The notes: generated from the letters alone by a model not told the origin. DNA of 64,000 bases from an uncultured Lachnospiraceae bacterium (GCA_947173495.1 CAMWFQ010000005.1:124001-188000); one strand, 5' to 3'; counted from the first letter of the stretch, positions 36,211-46,783 are shown. Translations and numbers: made by a program.

Positions 36211-37094
36211 TCGCTACCTCCGCAGTTTCCACATCCGCCGTGATGTGTATCTTTCTCTTTTGCCTTTAAGAATGCCCGGCCCTCTTCCGTCTTGTAGATT
36301 TGCTGGCGTTGCATTGCCTCATCAAAATTCACCAGATGTCCATCAAATTCCGGTCCATCCACACAGGCGAATTTCACCTTGCCGCCTACCGTCACACGGC
36401 AGGCGCCGCACATACCGGTTCCATCCACCATGATGGGATTCAGACTCACAATGGTCGGTATTTCCAGTTCTTTGGTAAGCTTACACACAAACTTCATCAT
36501 GATCATGGGGCCGATGGCCACGCACACATCATAATGATGTCCTTCCTTCACCAGATCGGAGATTGTCTGAGTCACCATACCGCTTCTTCCATAGGAACCG
36601 TCATCTGTGGTGACATAGAGATTGCCGGCGACCGCTTTCATCTCATCCTCCAGAATGAGCAGTTCCTTTGTCTTGGCGCCCACGATCACATCGGCGGCAA
36701 TACCATGATTATGTAACCATTTTACCTGCGGATATACGGGAGCTGTGCCCACCCCTCCGGCCACAAACAGCATTTTTTTCCGTTTCAGTGTTTCCGGATC
36801 CTCGGATACAAATTCAGAAGCACAGCCCAGCGGGCCCACCAGATCGCTGAAGGAATCTCCTGCCTTCAGCAGGGCCATTTGGTGTGTTGCCGCGCCTACT
36901 ATCTGAAATACAATTGTCACGGTTTCCTTTTCTCTGTCATAATCACAGATGGTCAGCGGAATGCGCTCTGCAAAATCATCTGATCTGACAATCACAAACT
37001 GTCCGGGCTGGCAGTTTTTTGCTACCCTTCCCGCTTCCACTACCATATAAAAGATATTGGCAGTAAGTTCTTTGGCTTCTAAAATTTTATACAT
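36207..37094 (-). CDS. nfnA: NfnA: FAD/NAD-binding [2Fe-2S] subunit
   Basis: 295 residues with an FAD-binding domain (CQPGQFVIVR, RIPLTICDYD), an NAD-binding fold (LFVAGGVGTAPVYPQVKWL) and a C-terminal [2Fe-2S] cluster region DGTGMCGACRVTVGGKVKFAC. This is the layout of dihydroorotate dehydrogenase electron-transfer-like proteins, and adjacency to nfnB identifies it as NfnA. The ribosome site AAAGGGA precedes the ATG. Upstream, 37 bases away, is the zinc-ribbon/chitobiase-like gene. Confidence 0.9.
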   Translation of the reverse strand: MYKILEAKELTANIFYMVVEAGRVAKNCQPGQFVIVRSDDFAERIPLTICDYDREKETVTIVFQIVGAATHQMALLKAGDSFSDLVGPLGCASEFVSEDPETLKRKKMLFVAGGVGTAPVYPQVKWLHNHGIAADVIVGAKTKELLILEDEMKAVAGNLYVTTDDGSYGRSGMVTQTISDLVKEGHHYDVCVAIGPMIMMKFVCKLTKELEIPTIVSLNPIMVDGTGMCGACRVTVGGKVKFACVDGPEFDGHLVNFDEAMQRQQIYKTEEGRAFLKAKEKDTHHGGCGNCGGSD

Positions 37095-37131
37095 GCTGTT
37101 CCCTTTCTTAAAAATATAAATATGATAGCAG

Positions 37132-38580
37132 CTACTGCAGAGAAATCAGGCCCATTTGTCCGTTTTCATCATAAATCAGCCGGTTGGGTGCGCCTGTATA
37201 AATTTCAACTGCATAGAGATGCTCTGTTTTCGTCTGAATACCGCTTTCATCTTCCACATATTCATCCAAAACATAATAATAACCCAAATCAGGAACTTCC
37301 ACAATAGTATTATATTTAAATACATATTTTCCCACAATTCCATGAGAATGTCCCTGAAGATCCGAGAGCACGCCGCGGCGGTGAAGCGCTTCTGTCACAT
37401 TGGAAACTGCCTTTGCAGTGCTGACGTCAGTATCCAGTGTCAGGAAAAAACTTCTGCTGATAATTTCGCTGGATACGCCCTCTTCAGAAATGGTTACAAA
37501 CTTAAAATTTGACCTTCCCAATGGCATGGAGATGGGCTGTGTATATTTCAGGCTGTCCAGGCCCGGCTCCGATCCATCCACTGTATAATAGACAGCGCTA
37601 TCTTCAGGGGGAGTTACCTGGATCAGCGTCGGAACATGGTAGTCTCCACTGACCAGAGAGATTTCAGGCGCATCCGGAACGGTCAGATTGATTACATACC
37701 AGCTTCTGGCGGTCTCACTTCTGATTCCGTAATCATTTACAAAAACAGCGGCGATCTGATATTCTCCTGATTCCAGAAAAAGTGGCGCCGTATAGATTTT
37801 GCTGCGTTCATCCGGTTCACTTCCATCCAGAGTATAGTAAATCACTCCTGTAGTATTGGCGCCGATTTTCAGCGTAATCACTTCATCGTAATTTCCCGAT
37901 TCATAGCCAAATTCAGGCGGCATAGCCATATACTGCTGAAAATGGTTGATGATCGAATCATCTTCACAGGTGTTTAACAACATATTGATCTCTTCATATT
38001 TTTCCTCTTCGTCATATATGGCTATGATCCGTTCATAAAGCCGTTCTTTATCATCATACTCAAGAAAATCCTTTCCAATGAAATTAAGAAGGAGATCCAC
38101 TGCCTTCTGCTTTTCATTCAACTGATAATAGTAATCAGACTCCAGAATCACAATCTCGGCTTCTCCGGTCCGGAGGTTTCGCGCCCGTTCCAGATATTCA
38201 ATGGCTTCTTCATAGTTTTGATCTTCAGCGCAGAGCCTTGCCTGCTCCAGCTGATAAGACAGGGAATATCTGTGGTACATAAACACGGCTATATATATGG
38301 CCGAGATCATAACAGCGATAAGGGAAAGCAGACGCAGCAGCACCCTGTGTTCTGACTTTTCTTCCGGCCGGGATTTTTCTGTTTTCTTTTTGATCTTTTT
38401 ATTTCCGGATACAGCCTGTTTTATAAAGGCTTTCGTCTCTTCTGCAACGGTAGAAAGCGCTTCTGTTATGCTGTTTTCAATTTCCGGTTCAAAATCCGGA
38501 ACAATCTGGATTTCCATCCCGCATACATCACAGTACAGATGGCCCTCCACAAGTTCACATCCACATCTGGGACACTTCAT
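37132..38580 (-). CDS. Zinc-ribbon membrane protein with TPR and chitobiase-like (CHB_HEX_C) domains
   Basis: 482 residues. A zinc ribbon (CPRCGCELVEGHLYCDVCG) opens the protein; a membrane helix lies near 98-116 (LLSLIAVMISAIYIAVFMY). A TPR-like helical region follows (LEQARLCAEDQNYEEAIEYL, ERARNLRTGEAEI), then two beta-sandwich repeats of the chitobiase/FN3-7 type (VIYYTLDGSEPDERS, AVYYTVDGSEPGLDS) and a C-terminal Ig-like/strand part. The ribbon should be inside and the sandwiches outside. Sugar binding is inferred only from the domain name. Start at 38580 chosen because GAGG precedes MKCPRCG. Confidence 0.82.
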   Translation of the reverse strand: MKCPRCGCELVEGHLYCDVCGMEIQIVPDFEPEIENSITEALSTVAEETKAFIKQAVSGNKKIKKKTEKSRPEEKSEHRVLLRLLSLIAVMISAIYIAVFMYHRYSLSYQLEQARLCAEDQNYEEAIEYLERARNLRTGEAEIVILESDYYYQLNEKQKAVDLLLNFIGKDFLEYDDKERLYERIIAIYDEEEKYEEINMLLNTCEDDSIINHFQQYMAMPPEFGYESGNYDEVITLKIGANTTGVIYYTLDGSEPDERSKIYTAPLFLESGEYQIAAVFVNDYGIRSETARSWYVINLTVPDAPEISLVSGDYHVPTLIQVTPPEDSAVYYTVDGSEPGLDSLKYTQPISMPLGRSNFKFVTISEEGVSSEIISRSFFLTLDTDVSTAKAVSNVTEALHRRGVLSDLQGHSHGIVGKYVFKYNTIVEVPDLGYYYVLDEYVEDESGIQTKTEHLYAVEIYTGAPNRLIYDENGQMGLISLQ

Positions 38581-38629
38581 ATTTTTCCTCATTTCTACGC
38601 GTCTGTATAAACGCAAAATCTGGTAGACT

Positions 38630-39487
38630 TCAGAAAGGCAATGAAGCCTGTAACCCGACAGATTCCATACAGTTGTTGAGAAGCATGGCGATCGTCATTG
38701 GGCCCACTCCTCCCGGAACAGGGGTGATCGCAGAGCATATCGGTTCTACATCTTCAAAATCCACGTCTCCGCACAGTTTATTGTTTTCGTCACGGTTGAT
38801 ACCTACATCGATCACGACGGCCCCTTCTTTGACGTAGTCCCGGGTAATCATTTTAGCCTTTCCTACTGCCGCAATCAGAATATCTGCTCTGGAGGTTACT
38901 TCCTTCAGATTCTGCGTGCGGGAATGGGCTATGGTAACGGTAGCGTTTTCCCTGAGAAGTAAAAGGGCCATGGGCTTTCCCACAATATTGCTTCTGCCCA
39001 GAACAACGCACTCTTTTCCCTCAATTGAAATTCCGCTTCTTTTCAGAAGCTGAATGATTCCGGCAGGGGTACAGGATACAAAGCCTCTCTGGCCGATACA
39101 GAGCCGTCCCACACTTTGCGGGTGAAATCCATCCACGTCCTTTGCCGGATCAATGGCCTGAATCACAGTATCTTCCGCTATGTGCGCCGGCAGAGGAAGC
39201 TGAACCAGGATACCGTTTACATCCTTTCTGTCATTTAATTCTTTAATCAGGGCAAGAAGCTGTTCCTGAGATGTGTGCTCAGGAAGTTCATAAGAGAGGG
39301 AACGAATTCCTATGTATTCGCATCCCTTTTTCTTATTTCTTACATATACGGAGGAAGCCGGATCGTTTCCCACCTGAATGACGGCAAGGGTAACCTGAAT
39401 TCCCTGTTCTCTGAGTTTCTCCGCCTGTGCTTTCAGCTCGTTCTTTATCTGTAGTGAAATAGTCTTTCCATCTATGAGTAACGCCAT
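38630..39487 (-). CDS. folD: Bifunctional methylenetetrahydrofolate dehydrogenase/cyclohydrolase
   Basis: A 285-residue FolD, with YVRNKKKGCEYIGIRS (catalytic Lys in VRNKKK), GILVQLPLPAHI, DVDGFHPQSVGRLC, LGRSNIVGKPMALLL and PVPGGVGPMTIAMLLNN. It interconverts methylene-, methenyl- and 10-formyl-THF, feeding Fhs directly upstream. The gap to fhs is 16 bases, so they are co-transcribed. Confidence 0.95.
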   Translation of the reverse strand: MALLIDGKTISLQIKNELKAQAEKLREQGIQVTLAVIQVGNDPASSVYVRNKKKGCEYIGIRSLSYELPEHTSQEQLLALIKELNDRKDVNGILVQLPLPAHIAEDTVIQAIDPAKDVDGFHPQSVGRLCIGQRGFVSCTPAGIIQLLKRSGISIEGKECVVLGRSNIVGKPMALLLLRENATVTIAHSRTQNLKEVTSRADILIAAVGKAKMITRDYVKEGAVVIDVGINRDENNKLCGDVDFEDVEPICSAITPVPGGVGPMTIAMLLNNCMESVGLQASLPF

Positions 39488-39503
39488 ATTTCTTTCCTTT
39501 CCG

Positions 39504-41177
39504 TCAAAATAATCCGGTGATTATACCATCCTCGTTTACATCGATCTGAAATGCCGCAGGATTCTTGGACAGTCCTGGCATTGTCATCACGGCTCCGGTC
39601 AGTACTACGACAAAACCTGCGCCGGCGCTTACATAAGCCTCTCTTACATTCAGGGTGAAATCCCGGGGACTTCCCAGAAGCTCCGGATCGTCCGAAAGAG
39701 AATACTGAGTTTTGGCCATACACACCGGGAGCGTTCCAAAACCAAGGGCTTCAAGCTGATCCAGCTGCTTTTGTGCCTGGGAGGAGTAGTGAACCTCTTT
39801 TCCGCCGTAAATTTCCCGGGTAATCGTTTCAATCTTTTCTCTGAGACTCAGATCATCTTTATACAATACCTGAAAACCGCTCTCTTTTTCTTCCAGTGTT
39901 TCCAGAATCTTGTCAGCCAGGGCAATTCCGCCTTCACCGCCTTTTTCCCATACCTGAGACAAAGCAAATTCACAGTCTCTGTCCTGACAGAACTGTTTCA
40001 CACAGGCGATCTCCGCTTCTGTATCGGTGACGAAGCTGTTCAGCGTTACGATTACAGGAACATGGTATTTATGAAGATTTTCAATATGCTTTGCAAGATT
40101 GACGATTCCCTTTTTCAGGGCATCCAAATCCTCCTTCCCCAGATTGGTTCGGAGGGCGCCTCCATGATATTTCAAAGCGCGAATGGTAGCCACAAGCACT
40201 ACTGCATCCGGGTGAAGGGAACCTATCCGGCACTTGATATCAAAAAATTTTTCAGCTCCCAGATCAGCGCCGAAACCGGCTTCGGTAATCACATAATCCG
40301 CCATCCGAAGCGCCGCTCTGGTGGAACGCAGGGAACTGCAGCCATGGGCGATATTGGCAAAAGGCCCTCCATGAATCAGCGCAGGCGTATGCTCCAGCGT
40401 CTGAATCAGATTGGGTTTCATGGCATCTTTGAGCAGAGCGGCCATGGAGCCCACCGCATTCAGTTCCGCCGCCGTTACAGGCTTTCCCTGATAATTATAG
40501 GCGACTACCATTCGGCCCAGCCTTTCTTTCAAATCCTTCATATCCGCGGCCAGACAGAGAACTGCCATGATCTCTGAGGCCACCGTGATCACAAAGTGAT
40601 CTTCCCGAACCACGCCATCCGCCCTGGATCCAAGCCCGACTACAATATTTCGCAGAACTCTGTCATTCATATCCATACAGCGCTTCCATACAACAGCCCG
40701 TGGATCTATTCCCAGTTCGTTTCCCTGCTGGATATGGTTGTCAAGAAGAGCGGCAAGTAAATTATTGGCAGAAGTTATGGCATGGAAATCTCCTGTAAAA
40801 TGGAGATTTAAGTCCTCCATGGGAACCACCTGGGAATATCCGCCTCCGGCAGCACCGCCTTTGATGCCGAAGCATGGCCCCAGAGAAGGTTCCCTCAGGG
40901 TGATCACCGCTTTTTTACCAAGAGATGCAAAAGCCTGTCCGAGACCGACACTGGTGGTAGTCTTGCCTTCCCCTGCCGGCGTCGGGTTAATAGCTGTAAC
41001 CAGGATCAGCTTTCCCTCCGGATTGCCGGAGATTTTATCCAGATATTCATCCGATATCTTAGCCTTATACTTTCCGTACAGCTCCAGAGCATCCTCTGGA
41101 ATCTGAAGCTTTTCAGCAACTTTTGTAACCGGTTCAAGATACGCTTCCTGCGCAATTTGAATGTCTGTTTTCATCAT
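39504..41177 (-). CDS. fhs: Formate-tetrahydrofolate ligase
   Basis: This 557-residue enzyme makes 10-formyl-THF from formate and ATP, as in acetogenic and fermentative Clostridia. Key elements are the P-loop-like [18 protein letters not shown] (about 66), [20 protein letters not shown] and the end segment [18 protein letters not shown]. Its 31-base gap to ftsK and 16-base gap to folD suggest one transcript. Confidence 0.96.
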   Translation of the reverse strand: MMKTDIQIAQEAYLEPVTKVAEKLQIPEDALELYGKYKAKISDEYLDKISGNPEGKLILVTAINPTPAGEGKTTTSVGLGQAFASLGKKAVITLREPSLGPCFGIKGGAAGGGYSQVVPMEDLNLHFTGDFHAITSANNLLAALLDNHIQQGNELGIDPRAVVWKRCMDMNDRVLRNIVVGLGSRADGVVREDHFVITVASEIMAVLCLAADMKDLKERLGRMVVAYNYQGKPVTAAELNAVGSMAALLKDAMKPNLIQTLEHTPALIHGGPFANIAHGCSSLRSTRAALRMADYVITEAGFGADLGAEKFFDIKCRIGSLHPDAVVLVATIRALKYHGGALRTNLGKEDLDALKKGIVNLAKHIENLHKYHVPVIVTLNSFVTDTEAEIACVKQFCQDRDCEFALSQVWEKGGEGGIALADKILETLEEKESGFQVLYKDDLSLREKIETITREIYGGKEVHYSSQAQKQLDQLEALGFGTLPVCMAKTQYSLSDDPELLGSPRDFTLNVREAYVSAGAGFVVVLTGAVMTMPGLSKNPAAFQIDVNEDGIITGLF

Positions 41178-41208
41178 GACCTCCCGTAAAATGCCCGCAG
41201 GCTTAAAC

Positions 41209-43911
41209 TTATAGTGATTCTTCTATGTATTGTTCAAACTGTTCCTGGCTCATCAAGACTCTGCGCGGCTTCGTTCCTTCCTCTTCTCCCACAACGCCGG
41301 CCTCGCAGAGCTGATCCATAATCCTTGCCGCCCGGTTAAAGCCGATTTTAAACATTCGCTGAAGCATTCCAATAGAAGCCTTATCTTTTTCGATAATGAA
41401 CCTGGCTGCTTCCACAAAATAGGAATCCCGCTCCGAACCGCCTGCACCGCCGCCTGCCGTACTGCTTCCCAGTGTGGATATTTTATCCTGAATGTCAGAA
41501 TCATAGATATTGCCCAGAGCCTGATTTTTCAGAAAATCAACCACATCTGAAACTTCTTTATCCGACACAAATGCGCCCTGCACTCTCACAGGCTTACTGT
41601 AGCCCTGGGGGTAAAAAAGCATATCCCCTTTTCCCAGAAGCTTTTCCGCCCCCGTCATATCCAGTATGGTACGCGAATCTGTACCGCTTGAAACACTGAA
41701 GGCGACCCGGCTGGGCATGTTCGCTTTGATCAGTCCTGTGATAACGTCCACGGAAGGACGCTGGGTTGCGATGATCAGATGAATTCCTGCCGCTCTTGCA
41801 AGCTGTGCCAGACGGCAGATGGACTCTTCCACCTCTCCCGGCGCCACCATCATGAGATCTGCCAGCTCGTCTACAATGATCACGATCTGAGGCAGCACAG
41901 AAGGCGCATCCGCTTCTCCCTTTTCTTTCATGGCCGTTGCTTTTTTGTTATAGCCTTTCAGATCCCTCACATTAAAATCTGCAAATTTCTGGTATCTGTC
42001 GGTCATCTCCGCCACCCCCCACTGCAGAGCGGCAGAAGCCTTTTTGGGATCTGTCACTACAGGAATCAGTAAATGGGGAATTCCGTTGTAAACGCTCAGC
42101 TCAACCACCTTGGGATCGATCATGATCAGCTTCACTTCGTCGGGCTTTGCCTTGTACAAAATACTCATGATCAAAGTGTTGATGCAGACGGATTTACCGG
42201 AACCGGTTGCACCGGCAATCAGCATGTGGGGCATTTTTGCAATATCCGTCACGATCACCTTGCCGCCGATATCTTTCCCTACAGCAAAAGCCAGTCGGGA
42301 AGGAAACTCTTTAAAATCTTTGCTTTCAATCAGATCTCTCAGGGCCACCATCATATTTTCTTTGTTAGGAACTTCTATCCCCACGGCTGCCTTGCCCGGA
42401 ATGGGCGCTTCGATTCTGATATCCGTTGCCGCCAGATTCAGTTTGATATCGTCAGAAAGCCCCACAATCTTACTGACCTTTACCCCCTGCTCCGGCTGCA
42501 TTTCAAACCGGGTAACGGAAGGACCCTGGCTGATATCCGTGATGGTGACACGGACCCCAAACGTTTCCAGCGTCTGCTGCAGTTTACGAGCGGTTTCTTT
42601 CAGCTCCCGGGAAGCATCGCCTGTCTTTCCTTTCCCGGAAGAAGCGCCCTTCGTCAGCTTACTGAGAGGCGGAAATATGTATTTTCTGGGAACAGGCGCA
42701 GGCGCCTTTGCCGCCGGTTCCTGATGAGAATCCGTCTGCCGGGGATTTTCCTGTATTTTTAATTCGGAAGCTGTTGAGATCCTGTCGGAGACTTCCGGAA
42801 CGGCTGTTGAGGCAGATCGGGGGACCGGGATCTCACTGTCTTCCGGAATGATCTCATCAAAAACACCGGTGATTTCAGAGAGCTCATCCTGTCCGTTCTC
42901 TTCCTCGGAATAAACGCTGTTAATCGTAATTTTATCAAAATCAAACTCTGGGGAATTCTTTTTTTCCTTATCTGCGGGATAAGGAACGGTTTCTTGCTGA
43001 TCTTCGAATATCTGATCTTCAAAATCTGTCAGATTGATCTCATGAAGTCCATCTCTTCCGACGTCCTGCATATCTTTTCTGCTTTTGCTGTCGGTCAGCG
43101 TTGTATCAAGCATGACGCCTGAAACTTTTTTGTCCATACGGAGAATTTTTTCGTCTTCCTTCTCCTGTGCCCTTCGCTTTTTCTCTTCCTCTCTGCGCTG
43201 ACGTTCTTCCTCCATTTCCTGTCTGCGTATTTTTGCCCGTTCCATTCGATAGGCCCTGTCTTCCCGGGAACGCTCATATACCCGTTTTCCTCCGGACCTG
43301 ACAGTTGAAACAAACGACTTTTCCGTCAGGATCACAAGAGAAATGACAACGGTTACAAGAATCAAAAGGATCGTTCCGGGAAGCCCCAGAAAATGACAGC
43401 ATAAATAGGCGAGAGAACCGCCTATGGCGCCGCCGCCTGCATGACCGGTACTGCATCTTATATAAATTTCTTTTATCTGGTAGCTTTCCATTGTCTGTGG
43501 AGATCCGGTAAAGAGATCACATACAATTCCCGCAAGCAAAAATAAAAAAACAGCGGATACCAGTTTCCGGGCCGCAATCAGACTGCCGCTGTTCACCATA
43601 CCAAATGCAATCATAAGAAAGAAAACTGCAGGCATGATATAGGCTGTCCATCCGAAAATGCCGAACATAACATCACTGATGGTATCGCCCACGATCCCGG
43701 CAATCCCGAAATTACATAAAAACAGGAAGACCCCCAGGGCAAACAGAATAATAAGTAAAATTTCATTCCGGATAGCCACATTCATGGGTTCACTTTTGGG
43801 GATACCGGCACGGGAATTTGTCTTTTTCCGTGACGTAGTTCTGCTCCCTGAGGCTCTGCTGCGGCTGGCTGTGCCGCTTTTAGATGAAGTGCTCTTTTTT
43901 GTCTGTGCCAT
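41209..43911 (-). CDS. ftsK: DNA translocase FtsK/SpoIIIE
   Basis: A 900-residue translocase with 4-5 membrane helices in the first 190 residues, a long charged linker (about 215-440, with repeated [17 protein letters not shown]-like runs), then the motor: Walker [13 protein letters not shown] (about 569), Walker [14 protein letters not shown], and [18 protein letters not shown]. The C-terminal gamma winged-helix for KOPS/SRS recognition ([19 protein letters not shown]) is present. It moves DNA at the division septum or into the forespore. tepA precedes it, as in Bacillus (tepA-spoIIIE). Confidence 0.95.
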   Translation of the reverse strand: MAQTKKSTSSKSGTASRSRASGSRTTSRKKTNSRAGIPKSEPMNVAIRNEILLIILFALGVFLFLCNFGIAGIVGDTISDVMFGIFGWTAYIMPAVFFLMIAFGMVNSGSLIAARKLVSAVFLFLLAGIVCDLFTGSPQTMESYQIKEIYIRCSTGHAGGGAIGGSLAYLCCHFLGLPGTILLILVTVVISLVILTEKSFVSTVRSGGKRVYERSREDRAYRMERAKIRRQEMEEERQRREEEKKRRAQEKEDEKILRMDKKVSGVMLDTTLTDSKSRKDMQDVGRDGLHEINLTDFEDQIFEDQQETVPYPADKEKKNSPEFDFDKITINSVYSEEENGQDELSEITGVFDEIIPEDSEIPVPRSASTAVPEVSDRISTASELKIQENPRQTDSHQEPAAKAPAPVPRKYIFPPLSKLTKGASSGKGKTGDASRELKETARKLQQTLETFGVRVTITDISQGPSVTRFEMQPEQGVKVSKIVGLSDDIKLNLAATDIRIEAPIPGKAAVGIEVPNKENMMVALRDLIESKDFKEFPSRLAFAVGKDIGGKVIVTDIAKMPHMLIAGATGSGKSVCINTLIMSILYKAKPDEVKLIMIDPKVVELSVYNGIPHLLIPVVTDPKKASAALQWGVAEMTDRYQKFADFNVRDLKGYNKKATAMKEKGEADAPSVLPQIVIIVDELADLMMVAPGEVEESICRLAQLARAAGIHLIIATQRPSVDVITGLIKANMPSRVAFSVSSGTDSRTILDMTGAEKLLGKGDMLFYPQGYSKPVRVQGAFVSDKEVSDVVDFLKNQALGNIYDSDIQDKISTLGSSTAGGGAGGSERDSYFVEAARFIIEKDKASIGMLQRMFKIGFNRAARIMDQLCEAGVVGEEEGTKPRRVLMSQEQFEQYIEESL

Positions 43912-43958
43912 ACCAAAAACTCCTTTAGTACCTTACAGATGCATAAATAATCTTATAC

Positions 43959-43987
43959 AGTATAGCATCTTCCTTAATTGTTGTCAC
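43959..43987 (-). promoter_or_regulatory. Promoter of the ftsK-fhs-folD transcript
   Basis: The minus strand reads GTGACA (43982-43987), 17 bases, then extended -10 TGC-TATACT (43959-43964). A small palindrome TTGTTG-N4-CAACAA at 43978-43993 covers the -35 and could be an operator. The ATG of ftsK is 48 bases away, with AAAGGAG before it. Confidence 0.6.
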
Positions 43988-44011
43988 CAACAAACCATTT
44001 TTAGTTCTGAA

Positions 44012-44719
44012 TTATTTATTTTTTGGTTTTTCTGTCTTTTTCTTTTTGTCGATCAGCTGATGCAGTTTTTCCATTGCCTCATGGATTCCGCCGGTTTCAT
44101 TGATAATTCCCTCGGACACTGCTTCTTCTCCCACCAGAATCGTTCCAACGTCCTTTGTGAGAACTCCGGTTTCCATCATTAGTTCTTCAAACCTTCCCTT
44201 ACTGATCTTGCAGTGACTGCACACAAAACCGGTAATCCGGTTTTGAATCTGCCTGAAATAGTCAAAAGTCTGGGGAACGCCTATCACCATGCCGTTCATT
44301 CTTACCGGATGGATAACCATGGTTCCTGTGGGGACAATAAAAGAATAATTGGTGCTGACAGCAATGGGAACACCGATAGAATGGCTTCCTCCCAGAACCA
44401 GTGAAACAGTCGGCTTGCTTAGAGAAGCGATCATCTCTGCAATGGCAAGTCCCGCTTCTACGTCTCCTCCCATGGTATTGAGCAAGATCAATACGCCGTC
44501 AATATTACTGCTGTCTTCAATGGCTGCCAGCTCAGGGAGGACATGCTCATATTTGGTTGTTTTGGAATTGTTGCTGAGATTATCATGTCCTTCCACTTCC
44601 CCGATCACTGAGATCAGATGGATGGTATGCGCTTTCTCGTTTTTATCAAGGGTAACCTGACCAGTCTCTTCAATTTTATCACTTCTGTGTTTCTCTTCTT
44701 CTATTTTTTTGTTTGACAT
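44012..44719 (-). CDS. tepA: TepA-type ClpP-family serine protease
   Basis: 235 residues of the ClpP/crotonase fold. The nucleophile Ser is in VLGGSHSIGVPI, and GGDVEAGLAIAEMIASL and GTMVIHPVRMNG are the surrounding conserved blocks. TepA of Bacillus was described as a translocation-enhancing protein and as a spore-protein protease; its exact role is debated. The ATG at 44719 follows AAGGAG by seven bases; upstream in-frame codons lie in an unsupported extension. Its place next to ftsK matches Bacillus. Confidence 0.85.
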   Translation of the reverse strand: MSNKKIEEEKHRSDKIEETGQVTLDKNEKAHTIHLISVIGEVEGHDNLSNNSKTTKYEHVLPELAAIEDSSNIDGVLILLNTMGGDVEAGLAIAEMIASLSKPTVSLVLGGSHSIGVPIAVSTNYSFIVPTGTMVIHPVRMNGMVIGVPQTFDYFRQIQNRITGFVCSHCKISKGRFEELMMETGVLTKDVGTILVGEEAVSEGIINETGGIHEAMEKLHQLIDKKKKTEKPKNK

Positions 44720-44771
44720 ATACAGACTCCTTCTCCGCTTTTCCCTGGTCGCCGTGCGCCCCTGCACATAA

Positions 44772-44809
44772 AACAGGGATTGCCATGGGTAAATCGTGCA
44801 ATCCCTGTT
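44772..44809 (-). terminator. Rho-independent terminator after the DFDL-tail membrane protein gene
   Basis: AACAGGGATTGC and GCAATCCCTGTT form a perfect 12-bp stem with a 14-base loop, followed on the minus strand by TTTATGTGC. It separates the 44876-46048 gene from tepA. The hairpin-then-TTTATGnnC tail recurs at other hairpins in this window. Confidence 0.75.
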
Positions 44810-44875
44810 AGTATATTTCCTGTTTGCTTTTTTATACATGGTTCCGGCAATGTCTGTCAATACGCCTCTGCATGG

Positions 44876-46048
44876 TCACAGATCAAAGTCGTCATCGTCC
44901 CTGACCGGAAGATCAAAATCATCCTTTTCTTTATCAAACTCTCTAAGGTCAAAATCCATTTCTCTTTTAATGTGTTTTCTGGGGCCCGGCAAAGGATTAT
45001 CGAGAAGTCTGATTTTTCTTCCATCTTCTGTGAAAACGATATTTTCTTCCTCCTTTTCCATACGTTCTTTTTCCGCGGAAGATTCCGTATTTTCTTCTGA
45101 TACCGTATATTGAGCCGATTTTTTCTTTTGAACGGCCAGCAGGATCCATTGAAAAAGAATTCCCGTAAATATGGCTGACAGAATATGGACAGGAAGTAAC
45201 ACCCGGATATCCTGGCACCGTGGTCCAAAATCTGTCAATGAGGACAGCCAGTACTTAAACTGTTCCGGCAAAGAAAATCCTGTTATCCCCGTATACTTCA
45301 TCAGAGTAACAAAAAACCCCACTGCGATCCCTTCAGCCAGTGAAAAAGCCTGCGTTACGGCCGTCATAAGAGGTTTTTCTGCAGGTGAATCATTTTCAAC
45401 TTTATCTTCGGTTAAATTTTCACCGGCAGATATCAACTCTTTTGAGGCCCTGGACCGGCTGGATAATAAAAGAAATACGGCGGCCGCTATCAGCGCCCAG
45501 CCCATATAATTCCAGACACACAAAACACCTGCGTAAAATCCCGAGGCCAGAAGATAGAGTCTGCCCCGTTCACCGCTCCGCCATCCCTCCAGACTGGTTT
45601 TACAATAGTAAACACTCAGAAGAAATAAAAGAAGGCTCCAGTGAAACAGATAGAAATTTTCCGGAGACACTTCAAAAACCGTCCTGCAAATCCAGGGCGA
45701 TAATATCAGTATTACGGTGGATACTGCTCCTGCCGCCCTTCCCGACAGCAGACAGATTCCTGACAGAAATAAAATCAGCCACAAAATCTGCAGGACCATC
45801 TGGCAGACACCCGCAGCCTCAATCCTGTTTCCCGTAAAGGAAAAGAGAATTGAGAGGATCTCTGTGTAAGCATAAGAAAGTCCGGAAGCAAAAAAAGGCT
45901 TTTTTTCTCCGGCCCGGATCATCGCATTTGCAAAGTATTCATATGGATCCGCAACGGTACCTCCTACAGCAAAACAGTACACAATTCTGCTGCTCACCAC
46001 CGCCGCTATCCCCAAAAAATAAAACCAGATTCGTTTTGCTTTATTCAT
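44876..46048 (-). CDS. Polytopic membrane protein with acidic DFDL-repeat tail
   Basis: 390 residues, function unknown. About eight hydrophobic helices form the N-terminal two-thirds (IWFYFLGIAAVVSSRIVYCF onwards), with a topology like family-39/GT-C glycosyltransferases, although no DD/DE catalytic motif is evident. The cytosolic tail is rich in Glu and ends with three DFDL motifs (MDFDL, DDFDLP, DDDDFDL). The ATG at 46048 overlaps the yebC stop by eight bases; a TTG farther upstream lies inside yebC and is rejected. A terminator follows. Confidence 0.7.
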   Translation of the reverse strand: MNKAKRIWFYFLGIAAVVSSRIVYCFAVGGTVADPYEYFANAMIRAGEKKPFFASGLSYAYTEILSILFSFTGNRIEAAGVCQMVLQILWLILFLSGICLLSGRAAGAVSTVILILSPWICRTVFEVSPENFYLFHWSLLLFLLSVYYCKTSLEGWRSGERGRLYLLASGFYAGVLCVWNYMGWALIAAAVFLLLSSRSRASKELISAGENLTEDKVENDSPAEKPLMTAVTQAFSLAEGIAVGFFVTLMKYTGITGFSLPEQFKYWLSSLTDFGPRCQDIRVLLPVHILSAIFTGILFQWILLAVQKKKSAQYTVSEENTESSAEKERMEKEEENIVFTEDGRKIRLLDNPLPGPRKHIKREMDFDLREFDKEKDDFDLPVRDDDDFDL

Positions 46049-46769
46049 CCCAGTTGTGATATACTGCCTGTACATCGTCGTCTTCATCCAGAAGATCAAG
46101 TATTTTCTGCAGGCTCTTTATTGCTGCTTCATCGGTAAGTTCCACGTAATTTTGAGGGATCATGGTCACCTCGGCAGAGACCATGGATATACCGGCCTCT
46201 GAAAGTGCTTTCTGCACCGTTTCAAAATCATCGGGACCGGTGATGATCTCATAGCTGTCCTCAGCGTCAGAAAAATCTTCAGCACCGGCATCCAGAGCAA
46301 GCATCATCAGCTCGTCCGGATCATCTTCATACTCTTCCTTGTCAATAATGATCTGTCCTTTTTGATCAAACATAAAGGATACGCATCCGGGCGTGCCCAC
46401 ATTGCCGTTTCCTTTCGTAAAAGCATTTCTCACATTGGCTGCCGTCCGGTTCTGATTATCCGTAAGCGCATCTACAATAATTGCAATACCGTTCGGGCCG
46501 TAGCCTTCATATGTAATATATTTGTAATTGACGCTTCCCACATCGCCGGCCGCTTTTTTGATCCCTCTTTCAATGGTTTCATTCGGCATGTTATTGGATT
46601 TGGCCTTGGCAATGACTTGGGCAAGTTTATAATTGTTAGCCGGATCCGGGCCGCCATCTTTCACAGCCACAGCGATTTCTCTTCCAAGAATCGTAAAAAT
46701 TTTACCCTTGGCGGCATCGTTTTTTTCTTTCTTATGTTTAATATTTGCAAATTTTGAATGTCCTGACAT
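46041..46769 (-). CDS. yebC: YebC/PmpR family transcriptional regulator
   Basis: A 242-residue three-domain YebC protein, opening MSGHSKFANIKHKKEKNDAA and carrying GGPDPANNYKLAQVIAKAK, NMPNETIERGIKKA, YEGYGPNGIAIIVDALTDN and NGNVGTPGCVSFMF. YebC-family proteins act as DNA-binding regulators or as ribosome-associated factors easing translation of proline-rich segments. It lies 15 bases after the CNNM gene. Confidence 0.94.
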   Translation of the reverse strand: MSGHSKFANIKHKKEKNDAAKGKIFTILGREIAVAVKDGGPDPANNYKLAQVIAKAKSNNMPNETIERGIKKAAGDVGSVNYKYITYEGYGPNGIAIIVDALTDNQNRTAANVRNAFTKGNGNVGTPGCVSFMFDQKGQIIIDKEEYEDDPDELMMLALDAGAEDFSDAEDSYEIITGPDDFETVQKALSEAGISMVSAEVTMIPQNYVELTDEAAIKSLQKILDLLDEDDDVQAVYHNWDE

Positions 46770-46783
46770 AGCTTTCTCCTTTA

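Noticed and set aside
43978-43993. Rex operator upstream of ftsK
   Set aside because: TTGTTG-N4-CAACAA lacks the TTAA core and has 6-4-6 rather than 7-4-7 spacing, so it is reported only as an unnamed palindrome.
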